The notes under the pieces were generated by a model, which saw only the letters and a program-made list of their open reading frames with translations, ran no database searches and was not told where the DNA came from. A program made the translations under genes and the position numbers. Positions 47,347 to 55,654 of a DNA stretch of 64,000 nt are shown piece by piece. Position 1 is the stretch's first letter; each line of letters begins with the position of its first letter. This DNA is from Variovorax sp. DXTD-1. Its GTDB lineage: Bacteria > Pseudomonadota > Gammaproteobacteria > Burkholderiales > Burkholderiaceae_C. Location of the stretch: contig NZ_RWKH01000001.1 in the NCBI RefSeq assembly GCF_003984625.1, positions 186,001 through 250,000 of the forward strand, read 5' to 3'.

Positions 47347-47604
47347 CTTCAGGGCGTGTGCACAGGCCACCGGGTACTCCCCTCCGCGAATGTCCCCCGC
47401 CTTCGGCTCCTCCTTTATTTCGCTGCGCGGAGCACCCGATGCCCTGTGCACTGGGGCACGCTGCTGGTGCACCGCTGATCAACCACCGCTCTGTGCAACG
47501 CTCCCGTCGATGGGGTGCCTTGCGCAGCGAAATAAAGGAGGAGGCCGCAGGCCGGGGGGCATTCGCGGAGAAAGGTGCCCCGTCGGCGGGTGCGCCGCCC
47601 TGAA
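47347..47604 (+). repeat. ~260-bp palindromic interspersed element, copy 3
   Basis: Third copy, 258 bp, beginning 25 bases after the tctA terminator and ending 40 bases before the LysR stop. Its left arm has the GCCTTCGGC-type inner hairpin of copy 2 but its right arm has the GGCCGCAGGCC type of copies 1 and 4, so it is a mosaic. It fills most of the 370-bp convergent gap between tctA and LysR. Confidence 0.92.
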
Positions 47605-47643
47605 TGTCGACGCTGATCGCGCCACGATACGAATTAACAAAAC

Positions 47644-48570
47644 CTATGGCTTGCCAGCTCTCGGTGGTTTCATGTACTGCCGAGCCATGGCCAGGAAGGC
47701 CAGCGCGGCAGGGCTGAGCGGGTGTTTGGCCAGCCGAACGGCTACTACCGGGTATTCCAGAGTCGGCCGCGTGACCGCCACTGCACGTAGATTTCCGGGC
47801 ATCAACACTTCGACATAACGCGGCAGCAGCGCCACCCCGGCACCTGCCTGGATCAGGCCGAAGGCCGTCGACAGCATCGACACGTGATGAACCACGTGGG
47901 GGTACACATTCGCCATGCTCGACAGTTGGCGGCTCACCGAGCGCCACACATTGGCGTCGGGGTTCACGTGGATGAACGGCAACGCCTCCAGGTGCCTGGC
48001 GTCGACCACCACGCGCTGCGCCAGCGGATGGTCCTCGCGCACGAAAAGAGCCATGCGCTCCGTGAACAACGGCTCGGTCGCCAGCTCCGAATGCTTCTGC
48101 CCGATGTCCGAGCCAAAGCCCAGGTCGGCCTCCTGCGAGAGCAGGCGCGAAATCATCTGCTCCGCAGTGCTGTCGAGCAGCGTGGTGGCCAGCGTGGGGT
48201 GCTTCTGCGAAAAGCGGCCGAGCATCGGCGGCAGCAAGGCGCCGGCCGTCAGATGCCCCACCGCCAGTACCACGCGCCCTTCGCGCAACTGCGACTGCGA
48301 ACGGCAAGCGTCCACCGATTCATCGATGAGCCGCAGCGCGCGCACCGCCGTCTCGACCATCACCTGGCCCGCGCTCGTCAGCTGGATGCGCCGGCCCCGC
48401 ACGACCAGCGGCTGCCCGATCTGTTCTTCCATGCGCTTGACCAAGTGGCTGATCGCGGGCTGCGTCAGCTGCAGTGTTTCCGCCGCCAGCGTGAAGCTGC
48501 CCGATTCGGCCACCGCCGCCAGCGCCCGCAACTGCTGCAGCGAGACTTCTTCCGTGGCGTTCCTTGCCAT
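47644..48570 (-). CDS. LysR-family transcriptional regulator
   Basis: Regulator of 308 residues with N-terminal winged HTH (LAAVAESGSFTLAAETLQLTQP, given up to the limit; about residues 17-40) and a LysR substrate-binding domain. It is divergent from the Bug/GGT genes with 97 bases between starts, so it most likely controls them. Its convergent neighbour tctBA could be a second target because that transporter lacks its own binding protein. Ligand unknown. Confidence 0.9.
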   Translation of the reverse strand: MARNATEEVSLQQLRALAAVAESGSFTLAAETLQLTQPAISHLVKRMEEQIGQPLVVRGRRIQLTSAGQVMVETAVRALRLIDESVDACRSQSQLREGRVVLAVGHLTAGALLPPMLGRFSQKHPTLATTLLDSTAEQMISRLLSQEADLGFGSDIGQKHSELATEPLFTERMALFVREDHPLAQRVVVDARHLEALPFIHVNPDANVWRSVSRQLSSMANVYPHVVHHVSMLSTAFGLIQAGAGVALLPRYVEVLMPGNLRAVAVTRPTLEYPVVAVRLAKHPLSPAALAFLAMARQYMKPPRAGKP

Positions 48571-48589
48571 AAGCCGTGCTCATAGTTGA

Positions 48590-48603
48590 ATAACAAGGAT
48601 TAT
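48590..48603. promoter_or_regulatory. Candidate LysR recognition dyad
   Basis: ATAA-N6-TTAT in the LysR/Bug intergenic region, which is notably AT-rich compared with its surroundings. The position between divergent genes is right for a LysR site, but the dyad is short. Confidence 0.25.
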
Positions 48604-48667
48604 CTGGCTTGATGCGCGGCGCCTGCATAGCATGCAAGGTTTTCTCCACGGGCCAGAATCCAGCACC

Positions 48668-49642
48668 ATGAAACGAATCCAGTTCCTTCAAGGGGTTGCC
48701 GTCGCGCTTTGCATGGCTGCATCGTCCGCCAGCCTGGCTCAGGGCTATCCGAACAAGCCGGTGCGGCTCGTGGTGCCGTTCCCTGCGGGCGGCGCCACCG
48801 ATCTCTTCGCACGCACGCTCGGGCAGAAGATGGGCGACAAGCTCGGCGCCATGCTGGTCATCGACAACAAGCCCGGTGCCGGAGGCGCCATCGGGTCCGA
48901 CTTGGTCTCCAAGGCGCCGGCCGACGGCTACACGCTGCTGCTGGCCACCACCAGTACGCATTCGATCGGGCCGGCCATCACCAGCAAGCTACCCTACGAC
49001 ACGGTGCGCGACTTCACGCCCATCGCGCACGTGGGCGACGCGCCGAGCATCATGCTGGTGCCGGTCAACTCGCCCGCGAAGACCGTGCGCGAGTGGATCG
49101 ATTTCGCGAAAAAGAACCCCGGCAAGCTCAACTACGCCTCGAGCGGCAACGGCACCATCGTGCAGCTCACGGCGGAGCTGTTCAAGGCGCAGGCCGGCGT
49201 GTTCGTCACGCACATTCCCTACAAGGGCACGGCGCTTGCCATTCCCGACCTGATCAGCGGAAAGATCGACGTGCTGTTCGACTCGCTGCCCACCGGCATG
49301 CCGCACGTGCGCGACGGCCGCCTGCGCGCGCTGGGAGTCACCACGCTCAAGCGCAGCCCGCTGGCACCGGAGCTGCCGCCCATTGCCGACACGCTGCCGG
49401 GCTACGAGTCGAACACCTGGTTCGGCTTCTACGGCCCGAAGGGGCTGCCGGCCGACATCGTGGCGCGCGTCAACAAGGCCGCCAACGAGGCGCTGGCCGA
49501 TCCCGAGGTGAAGGACAAGCTTTCGCGCCTGGGCATCGAGCCCGCTGCGGCCGGAACGCCCGAGCACTTCGCGAAGATGGTGGCCACCGACGCCGCCAAG
49601 TGGAAAAAAATCGTGGTCGAACGCAAGATCACCAACGAATAG
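48668..49642 (+). CDS. Bug/TctC-family periplasmic solute-binding protein
   Basis: Tripartite tricarboxylate receptor-type protein of 324 residues with a signal peptide (cleaved near SLAQG, residue 24). The Bug motifs GYPNKPVRLVVPFPAGGATD and the PADGYTLLLAT, YPTKGTALAIPDL-like YKGTALAIPDL stretches are present. Such proteins bind carboxylates or amino acids for TctAB or act in sensing. Divergent from the LysR gene and followed after 11 bases by a gamma-glutamyltransferase. Without its own TctAB, it may use the tctBA genes 1.4 kb to the left. Confidence 0.92.
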   Translation: MKRIQFLQGVAVALCMAASSASLAQGYPNKPVRLVVPFPAGGATDLFARTLGQKMGDKLGAMLVIDNKPGAGGAIGSDLVSKAPADGYTLLLATTSTHSIGPAITSKLPYDTVRDFTPIAHVGDAPSIMLVPVNSPAKTVREWIDFAKKNPGKLNYASSGNGTIVQLTAELFKAQAGVFVTHIPYKGTALAIPDLISGKIDVLFDSLPTGMPHVRDGRLRALGVTTLKRSPLAPELPPIADTLPGYESNTWFGFYGPKGLPADIVARVNKAANEALADPEVKDKLSRLGIEPAAAGTPEHFAKMVATDAAKWKKIVVERKITNE

Positions 49643-49653
49643 CGAGACATCCC

Positions 49654-51267
49654 ATGAACTTCGACTTCAACAATCCCTATCTCTCCACGCGCATTCCGAT
49701 CTTCGCGCGCAACGTGGTGTCGACCTCGCACCCGCTGGCTTCGCAGGCAGGGCTGCGCATGCTGCAGCAGGGTGGCAACGCTGTCGATGCGGCGGTTGCC
49801 ACGGCGGCCGTGATGACTCTGGTCGAACCGGTGAGCAACGGCCTTGGCAGCGACGCGTTCTGCATCCTGTGGGACGGCAAGGAACTGCATGGCCTGAACG
49901 GCTCCGGTCCCGCGCCCAAGGCCTGGACACCCGAATACTTCAAGGCCAAGTACGGCGCCGACGCCGCCACTCCGCCCACGCGCGGCATCGACTCGGTCAC
50001 GGTTCCGGGCGCCGTGCGCAGTTGGGCGGCGCTGAGCGACCGCTTCGGCAAGCTGCCTTTTGCCGACCTGCTGGCGCCGGCCATCGACATTGCCGAGCGC
50101 GGCTATCTGGTTCCGCCGGTGGTGCAAGGCAAGTGGTTGGCGGCCACCTCGCTCCTCGAGTCGCAGCCGGGCTTTGCGCAAGCCTTTCTGCCCTGGGGCC
50201 GCGCACCCGAGATTGGCGAGCTGTTTCGTTTTCCGGCCGCCGCGCGTGCGCTCAAGGCCATTGCCCGCACCAAGGGCGAGGCCTACTACAACGGTGAGAT
50301 CGCCGAAGCGCTCGCCAGGTTTTCGAAAGAGCAGGGCGGCGCGCTCACCGTGGCGGACCTGTCGGCCTACCAGCCAGAATGGGTCAAGCCGATTTCGCGC
50401 GACTACCGCGGCCATACGCTGCACGAGATTCCGCCCAACGGGCAAGGCATCGCGGCGCTGATCGCACTCGGCATTCTCGAGAAGTTCGACATCGCTTCGC
50501 TGCCGGTCGACTCGGTGGCTTCGCAGCACCTGCAGATCGAGGCCATGAAGCTGGCCTTTGCCGACGTGTACCGCTACGTGTCGGAGCCATCGTCGATGAC
50601 GGTGACCCCCGCGCAAATGCTCGATGACGCGTACCTGGCATCGCGTGCGAGACTCATCGACGTGAAAAAGGCACAGGACTTCAAGGCCGGCAACCCCGTG
50701 AAGGGCGGCACCATCTACCTCACCGCCGCCGACGAGAGCGGCATGATGGTGAGCTTCATCCAGAGCAACTACATGGGCTTCGGCTCGGGCTGCGTGGAGC
50801 CCGAATTCGGCATCAGCCTGCAGAACCGCGGCCACGGCTTCAGCCTCAAGGCCGAGAGCCCGAACGTCGTGGCCCCGGGCAAGCGTCCGTTCCACACCAT
50901 CATCCCGGCCTTCCTCACAAAGGACGGCCAGCCGGTCATGAGTTTCGGCGTGATGGGCGGCAACATGCAGCCGCAAGGCCACATGCAGACGCTGGTGCGC
51001 ATGCTCGACTACAAGCAGAACCCGCAGGCCGCCTGCGACGCGCCGCGCTGGCGCTTCAACGCGGGGCTCGAGCTCAACGTCGAAGCCGCGATGAATCCGG
51101 GCACGGTGCAGGGCCTGCGCGATCTGGGTCACCAGCTCGACGTGATCAACGACTCCTACCAGGACTTCGGGGCCGGCCAGTTCATCTGGCGCGCGGGCGA
51201 TCCGTCGGTCGAAGGCTACGTGGCCGCCAGCGATCCGCGCCGCGACGGCCTCGCTGCAGGTTTTTGA
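49654..51267 (+). CDS. Gamma-glutamyltransferase-family protein
   Basis: Ntn-hydrolase family member of 537 residues. The autocatalytic Thr353 (GGTIYLTAADE) marks the cleavage between large and small subunits. A GNAVDAAVA motif and a late NMQPQGHMQ segment match the family's YwrD-like, FAD-independent branch. I see no signal peptide, so it is probably cytosolic, unlike GGT of glutathione turnover. Role with the upstream Bug protein may be hydrolysis of an imported gamma-glutamyl or acyl-amide compound, which is inference. Confidence 0.88.
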   Translation: MNFDFNNPYLSTRIPIFARNVVSTSHPLASQAGLRMLQQGGNAVDAAVATAAVMTLVEPVSNGLGSDAFCILWDGKELHGLNGSGPAPKAWTPEYFKAKYGADAATPPTRGIDSVTVPGAVRSWAALSDRFGKLPFADLLAPAIDIAERGYLVPPVVQGKWLAATSLLESQPGFAQAFLPWGRAPEIGELFRFPAAARALKAIARTKGEAYYNGEIAEALARFSKEQGGALTVADLSAYQPEWVKPISRDYRGHTLHEIPPNGQGIAALIALGILEKFDIASLPVDSVASQHLQIEAMKLAFADVYRYVSEPSSMTVTPAQMLDDAYLASRARLIDVKKAQDFKAGNPVKGGTIYLTAADESGMMVSFIQSNYMGFGSGCVEPEFGISLQNRGHGFSLKAESPNVVAPGKRPFHTIIPAFLTKDGQPVMSFGVMGGNMQPQGHMQTLVRMLDYKQNPQAACDAPRWRFNAGLELNVEAAMNPGTVQGLRDLGHQLDVINDSYQDFGAGQFIWRAGDPSVEGYVAASDPRRDGLAAGF

Positions 51268-51288
51268 CCGCCACGCGATGATCGAGGG

Positions 51289-52236
51289 ATGACCAAGTCC
51301 GCTGTACCGACCGGCATTCCCACTGCCCGGAGCGGCGCAAAGAGCATTGCGCCCGGCCTCGTCCTCGCCTCGCTGGGCGCCATTGCGTTCAGCGGCAAGG
51401 CCATCATCGTCAAGCTGGCCTACCGCCATGGCGTCGATGCCGTCACGCTGATCATGCTGCGCATGCTGTTCGCGCTGCCGCTCTTCGCCGTCATGGCGTG
51501 GTGGGCCGGCCGCGGCAAGCCTGCGCTCACCTTGCGCGACTGGCTCGGGGTGGTGGGGCTCGGCTTCTCGGGCTACTACCTCGCGAGCTTCCTCGACTTC
51601 GCGGGGCTCGCCTACATCTCGGCCAGCTTCGAGCGGCTGATCCTCTATCTCAACCCGACGCTGGTGCTGCTGTTCGGCTGGCTCCTGTACCGGCGGCGCG
51701 CGACGCGTCCCCAGGTGCTCGGCATGATCGTGAGCTACGCCGGCGTGCTGCTGGTCTTCGGGCACGAGCTCTGGACGGGCGGCGACGGCAAGGGCGGAGG
51801 GGCCGCGGCCTGGGGCGCGTTCCTGGTGTTCCTGAGCGCCGTGAGCTATGCGGGCTACCTCGTCTACAGCGGCGAGTTCGTCAAGCGCCTCGGGTCGCTG
51901 CGGCTGGTGGGCCTGGCCACCACCGTGGCCTGCGTGCTGTGCATCCTGCAGTTCGTGCTGATGCGGCCGGTGAGTGTTGCGATGCAGGTGGCGCCCGAGG
52001 TCATCTGGCTGTCTGTGCTCAACGCCACGCTCTGCACGGCGGTGCCTGTCCTGATGGTCATGATGGCCATCGAGCGCATCGGTCCGGCCATGGCCGCGCA
52101 AACCGGCATGATCGGGCCTCTTTCGACCATCCTCATGGGGGTGGTCATACTCGACGAGCCGTTCACCGCGTGGATCGCGGCCGGCACGGTGCTCGTGATT
52201 GCGGGCATCTTCGTTTTCACACGCACGGGGCGCTAG
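51289..52236 (+). CDS. EamA-family (drug/metabolite) transporter
   Basis: An inner-membrane protein of 315 residues with about ten hydrophobic segments in two EamA repeats. Landmarks: GAIAFSGKAIIVKLAYRHGVDAV at the first repeat and LNPTLVLLFGWLLYRRR, with GVVILDEPFTAW at the second. It follows the gamma-glutamyltransferase by 21 bases and precedes an SDR by 26 bases. Efflux of an amino acid or metabolite is the usual role; the substrate is unknown. Confidence 0.88.
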   Translation: MTKSAVPTGIPTARSGAKSIAPGLVLASLGAIAFSGKAIIVKLAYRHGVDAVTLIMLRMLFALPLFAVMAWWAGRGKPALTLRDWLGVVGLGFSGYYLASFLDFAGLAYISASFERLILYLNPTLVLLFGWLLYRRRATRPQVLGMIVSYAGVLLVFGHELWTGGDGKGGGAAAWGAFLVFLSAVSYAGYLVYSGEFVKRLGSLRLVGLATTVACVLCILQFVLMRPVSVAMQVAPEVIWLSVLNATLCTAVPVLMVMMAIERIGPAMAAQTGMIGPLSTILMGVVILDEPFTAWIAAGTVLVIAGIFVFTRTGR

Positions 52237-52262
52237 CGCCCCTGCAGTTCAGGAGAAGCAAC

Positions 52263-53057
52263 ATGGATCTGGGCATTGCAGGAAAGACCGCGCTGGTATG
52301 CGGCGCGAGCAAGGGACTAGGCTACGGCTGCGCTGAAGCGCTGGTGCGCGAAGGCGTGAACGTGGTGATCGTGGCGCGCGGCGCCGAGGCGCTCGAAGCG
52401 GCGGCGGCCAGGCTGGCCGCGGCAGCGGCCGGTTCGCCGGCGCCCTTCGTCAAGCACGTGGCCGCCGACATCACCACCGAGGCGGGCCGCGCGGCCGTGT
52501 TTGCGCTGGGCCACGACTTCGACATCGTCGTGACCAACGCCGGCGGGCCGCCTCCCGGCGATTTCCGCAACTGGGACCGCGAGGCGTGGATCAAGGCGGT
52601 CGACGCCAACATGCTCACGCCCATCGAGCTCATCAAGGCCACGGTCGACGGCATGGCCCGGCGCGGCTTCGGGCGCATCGTCAACATCACCTCGAGTTCG
52701 GTGAAGTCGCCCATCGACATCCTCGGCCTCTCGAACGGTGCGCGCAGCGGCCTGACGGGCTTCGTGGCGGGCGTCGCACGCACCTCCATCGCGGCGCAGG
52801 GCGTGACCATCAACAACCTGTTGCCGGGTTCCTTCGACACCGATCGCCTCAAGGGCACGATGGCCGGCACGGCCCAGAAGACCGGCCAGGACTTCGACAC
52901 CGTGTGGGAAGCCCGCAAGAAGAACATCCCGGCCAAGCGCTTCGGCACGCCGGCCGAGTTTGGCGCCATCTGCGCCTTTCTCTGCAGCATGCAGGCCGGC
53001 TACATGACCGGGCAGAACGTGCTGGCCGACGGCGGCGCCTACCCCGGCACTTATTGA
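52263..53057 (+). CDS. SDR-family protein with atypical active site
   Basis: Short-chain dehydrogenase-like protein of 264 residues: cofactor loop CGASKGLG near residue 14 and NAGGPPPG near 95 are standard. However, the position of the catalytic Tyr-x-x-x-Lys reads LSNGARSG, so Asn replaces Tyr and Arg replaces Lys, while the serine (ITSSSVKSP) is retained. A recognisable SDR subgroup shares this change. The end (PAEFGAICAFLCSMQAGYMTGQ) is typical. Either an unusual reaction or a non-catalytic role is implied. Confidence 0.88.
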   Translation: MDLGIAGKTALVCGASKGLGYGCAEALVREGVNVVIVARGAEALEAAAARLAAAAAGSPAPFVKHVAADITTEAGRAAVFALGHDFDIVVTNAGGPPPGDFRNWDREAWIKAVDANMLTPIELIKATVDGMARRGFGRIVNITSSSVKSPIDILGLSNGARSGLTGFVAGVARTSIAAQGVTINNLLPGSFDTDRLKGTMAGTAQKTGQDFDTVWEARKKNIPAKRFGTPAEFGAICAFLCSMQAGYMTGQNVLADGGAYPGTY

Positions 53058-53064
53058 GCCCGCG

Positions 53065-53098
53065 TCGTGGTCTCAACGTCTAGACGATGAGACCACGA
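53065..53098. terminator. 34-bp near-perfect palindrome at a convergent gene junction
   Basis: Outer arms TCGTGGTCTCA and TGAGACCACGA (11 of 11) enclose an inner palindrome CGTCTAGACG, with a single A-A mismatch between them. It overlaps the last codons of the EamA gene on the minus strand and follows the SDR stop by 7 bases. Convergent position suggests a bidirectional terminator, although there is no T-run on either strand. Confidence 0.55.
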
Positions 53099-53981
53099 TT
53101 CCGCCCACGATCAGCAAGAAGGCCGCGCCGTGGTACCAGTGCGGCGGCTCACCCAGGAACGCGGCGGACAACAGCGCGGCGAAAAGCGGCGTGAGGTTCA
53201 TGAAGAAGCTCGCCGCCTGCGGGCCGGCATGCTGCACGCCGCTGCCCCAGCAGCGGTAGGCCAATACGGCGGGTCCGATGCCGATGAAGGCCAGGGCGGC
53301 GAACAGGGGCCAGCCCGGCACGATGCGGGCGTCTGCCAGGGTCCATTCGCCGGCCGCGAACGCGCCCGACCACGCGAGGCCGAACACCATTTGCGCCATG
53401 AGAAACGCGGCCCAGTCTTGCCGCACGGTTTGAGGCTCCCGCGTGCGGGCCAGTATCCAGCTGTAGAACGCCCAGGCAATGGTGCCCAGGATCATGTACA
53501 GGTCGCCCGGCACCAGGCGCAGCGCAAGCAGCTGCCGCCATTCGCCCCGGCTCAGCACCAGCAGCACGCCAAGCATCGAAAGCAGCGAGCCGCCGATTTC
53601 GCGACCGCTGACGCGGGCCCCGAAGAAAACGGCACCCGTCGCGAGCATCCACAGCGGCAGGCTGGAGCCGACGAGCGTGACGTTGATCGGCGTGGAGGTC
53701 TGTAGCGCCAAGTACTGGAAGGCGTTGTAGCAGCCGATGCCGAGCAGCCCCAGTACCGCGTAGCGCTTCCAGTGCGCCCACATCGGGCTCCCGGGGCGCA
53801 GCACGGGCCATGCAAGCGGCAGCAACAGCACGAAGGCAATGACCCAACGCACGAAGTTCAGCGTGAGCGGCGACACCAGCTCGCGCACCATGCGGCCGAC
53901 CACCGCATTGCCGGCCCACAGCAGCGGCGGCACGATGAGCAGGAAGACGGTCGTCGGTGTGAGGCGTTGCTGGATCTGCAT
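53073..53981 (-). CDS. EamA-family (drug/metabolite) transporter
   Basis: Second EamA-type membrane protein, 302 residues with about ten hydrophobic segments. LLWAGNAVVGRMVRELVSP (first repeat) and AFLGEPPHWYHGAAFLLIVGG (second repeat) are family landmarks. The start ATG 53981 begins MQIQQRLTPTTVF; longer in-frame extensions have no comparable ribosome site. Convergent with the SDR; its last residues are encoded inside the palindrome at 53065-53098. Divergent from the quinone oxidoreductase. Confidence 0.86.
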   Translation of the reverse strand: MQIQQRLTPTTVFLLIVPPLLWAGNAVVGRMVRELVSPLTLNFVRWVIAFVLLLPLAWPVLRPGSPMWAHWKRYAVLGLLGIGCYNAFQYLALQTSTPINVTLVGSSLPLWMLATGAVFFGARVSGREIGGSLLSMLGVLLVLSRGEWRQLLALRLVPGDLYMILGTIAWAFYSWILARTREPQTVRQDWAAFLMAQMVFGLAWSGAFAAGEWTLADARIVPGWPLFAALAFIGIGPAVLAYRCWGSGVQHAGPQAASFFMNLTPLFAALLSAAFLGEPPHWYHGAAFLLIVGGIVVSSSRR

Positions 53982-54080
53982 GGCCGCCGACTCTACCGGG
54001 CATTGCCCGCCGCCGCCGCGGAAAGGCCAAACGTGGCACGATGCGCGTCTTCTTTTTCCGCATGCTTGGAGACCGCAAAG

Positions 54081-55067
54081 ATGATGAGCAAAGCCGTCCG
54101 TATCGACCGCCATGGCGGCCCCGAGGAACTGAAGATCGTCGACGTGGAGGTCGGCGAGCCGGGGCCCGGCGAAATACGCATTCGCCACAAGGCCGTGGGC
54201 CTGAACTTCATCGACACCTATCAGCGCAGCGGCCTCTACCCTTTCCAGATGCCCTTGCAGCTGGGCATGGAAGCCTCGGGCGTGGTCGAGGCGGTGGGCG
54301 AGGGCGTTACGCACCTCAAGGCGGGCGACCGCGCCGCCTATGCGAGCCAGCCCCCGGGCGCCTACAGCGAGCTGCGCGTCATGCCGGCCAAGTGCGTCTG
54401 CAAGTTGCCCGATGCCATTTCGTTCGAAACCGGCGCGGCGATGATGCTCAAGGGGCTCACGGCGCAATACCTGCTCAAGAAGACGCTGCCGGCGGAAGGG
54501 TTGCAGCCCGGCGACTTCGTGCTGTTCCACGCCGCGGCCGGCGGGGTCGGGCTCATCGCGTGCCAATGGGCCAAGGCGCTGGGGCTGCAGCTGATTGGCA
54601 CGGCCGGCAGCGACGCCAAGTGCAAGCTTGCGCTCGAGCATGGCGCGGCGCATGCCATCAACTACAGCACCGAGAACTTCGCGGCCCGGGTGAAGGAGAT
54701 CACGGGCGGCAAGGGCGTGAAGGTGGTGTACGACTCGGTCGGCAAGGACACCTGGGAAGCCTCGATCGAGTGCCTGCGCCCGTTCGGTTTGCTGGCAGTG
54801 TTCGGCAACGGCTCGGGCCCCGTGCCACCGATCAGCCTTGGCACGCTGGCCTCGAAGGGCTCGCTCTACGTGACGCGCCCGACGCTGTTCACGCACATTT
54901 CCACGCGCGAGAGCACGCAGGCCATGGCGGACGACCTGTTCGCGGTGGCGCAGAGCGGCGCGGTGAAGATCCCGATCGACCAGCGCTATGCATTGGCCGA
55001 CGTGCAGCAGGCGCACCGCGACCTCGAAGCGCGCAAGACCACCGGCTGCACGATCCTCACGCTCTGA
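54081..55067 (+). CDS. NADPH:quinone oxidoreductase (QOR-type, zinc-independent MDR)
   Basis: Medium-chain reductase of 328 residues matching E. coli QorA in length. GVGLIACQWAKALG is the nucleotide-binding loop, and MKAIG-type N-terminal MSKAVRIDRHGGPEELK and NFIDTYQRSGLYPFQMP are classic for quinone oxidoreductase. No zinc-ligand cysteine lobe is present. It reduces quinones by one electron or acts on enones. Two consecutive ATGs (54081, 54084) compete as start. Confidence 0.9.
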   Translation: MMSKAVRIDRHGGPEELKIVDVEVGEPGPGEIRIRHKAVGLNFIDTYQRSGLYPFQMPLQLGMEASGVVEAVGEGVTHLKAGDRAAYASQPPGAYSELRVMPAKCVCKLPDAISFETGAAMMLKGLTAQYLLKKTLPAEGLQPGDFVLFHAAAGGVGLIACQWAKALGLQLIGTAGSDAKCKLALEHGAAHAINYSTENFAARVKEITGGKGVKVVYDSVGKDTWEASIECLRPFGLLAVFGNGSGPVPPISLGTLASKGSLYVTRPTLFTHISTRESTQAMADDLFAVAQSGAVKIPIDQRYALADVQQAHRDLEARKTTGCTILTL

Positions 55068-55198
55068 CGCTCTGGTAGTGGGCCACGGCCGGCCCGGCGA
55101 CGGGCCAGCCTTGTCCTACCCGCGATGGGGTGTCATGCCTTCGTCTTGTCCGGCGCGCAATTTGTAGCCTGCTAGAAAGCCCGAGGATCGCCGCCGCC

Positions 55199-55609
55199 AT
55201 GGACACCGTTAGAACCTTTGTTGTCGAGGACAACCCCACCATCCGCGAAAACCTGTTGGGCACCTTGCGGGAAGTGGCCAGGGTCGACCCCGTGGGCCAA
55301 GCGGAATCGGAGCGGGAAGGTACGCGTTGGCTGACGAGCAACCTCGCGCAATGGGACCTTGCCATCGTCGACCTGTTCCTGAAGGACGGCACGGGGTTCA
55401 GCGTGCTCGAGGCCTGCCGCAACCGTGAACCGGCGCAGAAGATGGTGGTGCTCAGCAACCATCTCACCCCCGAAATGCGCCGCAAGTGCACCCAGCTCGG
55501 CGCCGATGCGGTGTTCGACAAGGCCACGGAGATCGACGACCTGATCGACTTCTGCCTGCGCCGCCGCCAGGAGCAGTTCATGCGCTCAGCGTTCTCGGCT
55601 GCGCACTGA
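55199..55609 (+). CDS. Single-domain response regulator (receiver only)
   Basis: A 136-residue CheY-like receiver. Asp58 (AIVDLF) is the phosphorylation site, with acidic residues at 10-11 (VEDN), Ser86 (VVLSNH) and Lys108 (VFDKAT) in the correct order. No output domain and no adjacent histidine kinase. It probably works as a phosphate carrier or protein-binding switch in a multistep relay encoded elsewhere. Convergent with the Na/Pi cotransporter. Confidence 0.88.
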   Translation: MDTVRTFVVEDNPTIRENLLGTLREVARVDPVGQAESEREGTRWLTSNLAQWDLAIVDLFLKDGTGFSVLEACRNREPAQKMVVLSNHLTPEMRRKCTQLGADAVFDKATEIDDLIDFCLRRRQEQFMRSAFSAAH

Positions 55610-55619
55610 CGCTTGCGTG

Positions 55620-55641
55620 GCGGCCTGCGCGTGCAGGCCGC
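55620..55641. terminator. Hairpin between the receiver gene and the Na/Pi cotransporter gene
   Basis: Perfect GCGGCCTGC-N4-GCAGGCCGC, 9-bp arms, 11 bases after the receiver stop and 14 bases before the cotransporter stop. No T-run on either side. Likely a bidirectional 3' end. Confidence 0.45.
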
Positions 55642-55654
55642 GCCCCTCAAAAAA

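Noticed and set aside
49429..52101. An 890-residue open frame opposite the gamma-glutamyltransferase and EamA genes
   Set aside because: Spans three real plus-strand genes and has only the composition of a shadow.
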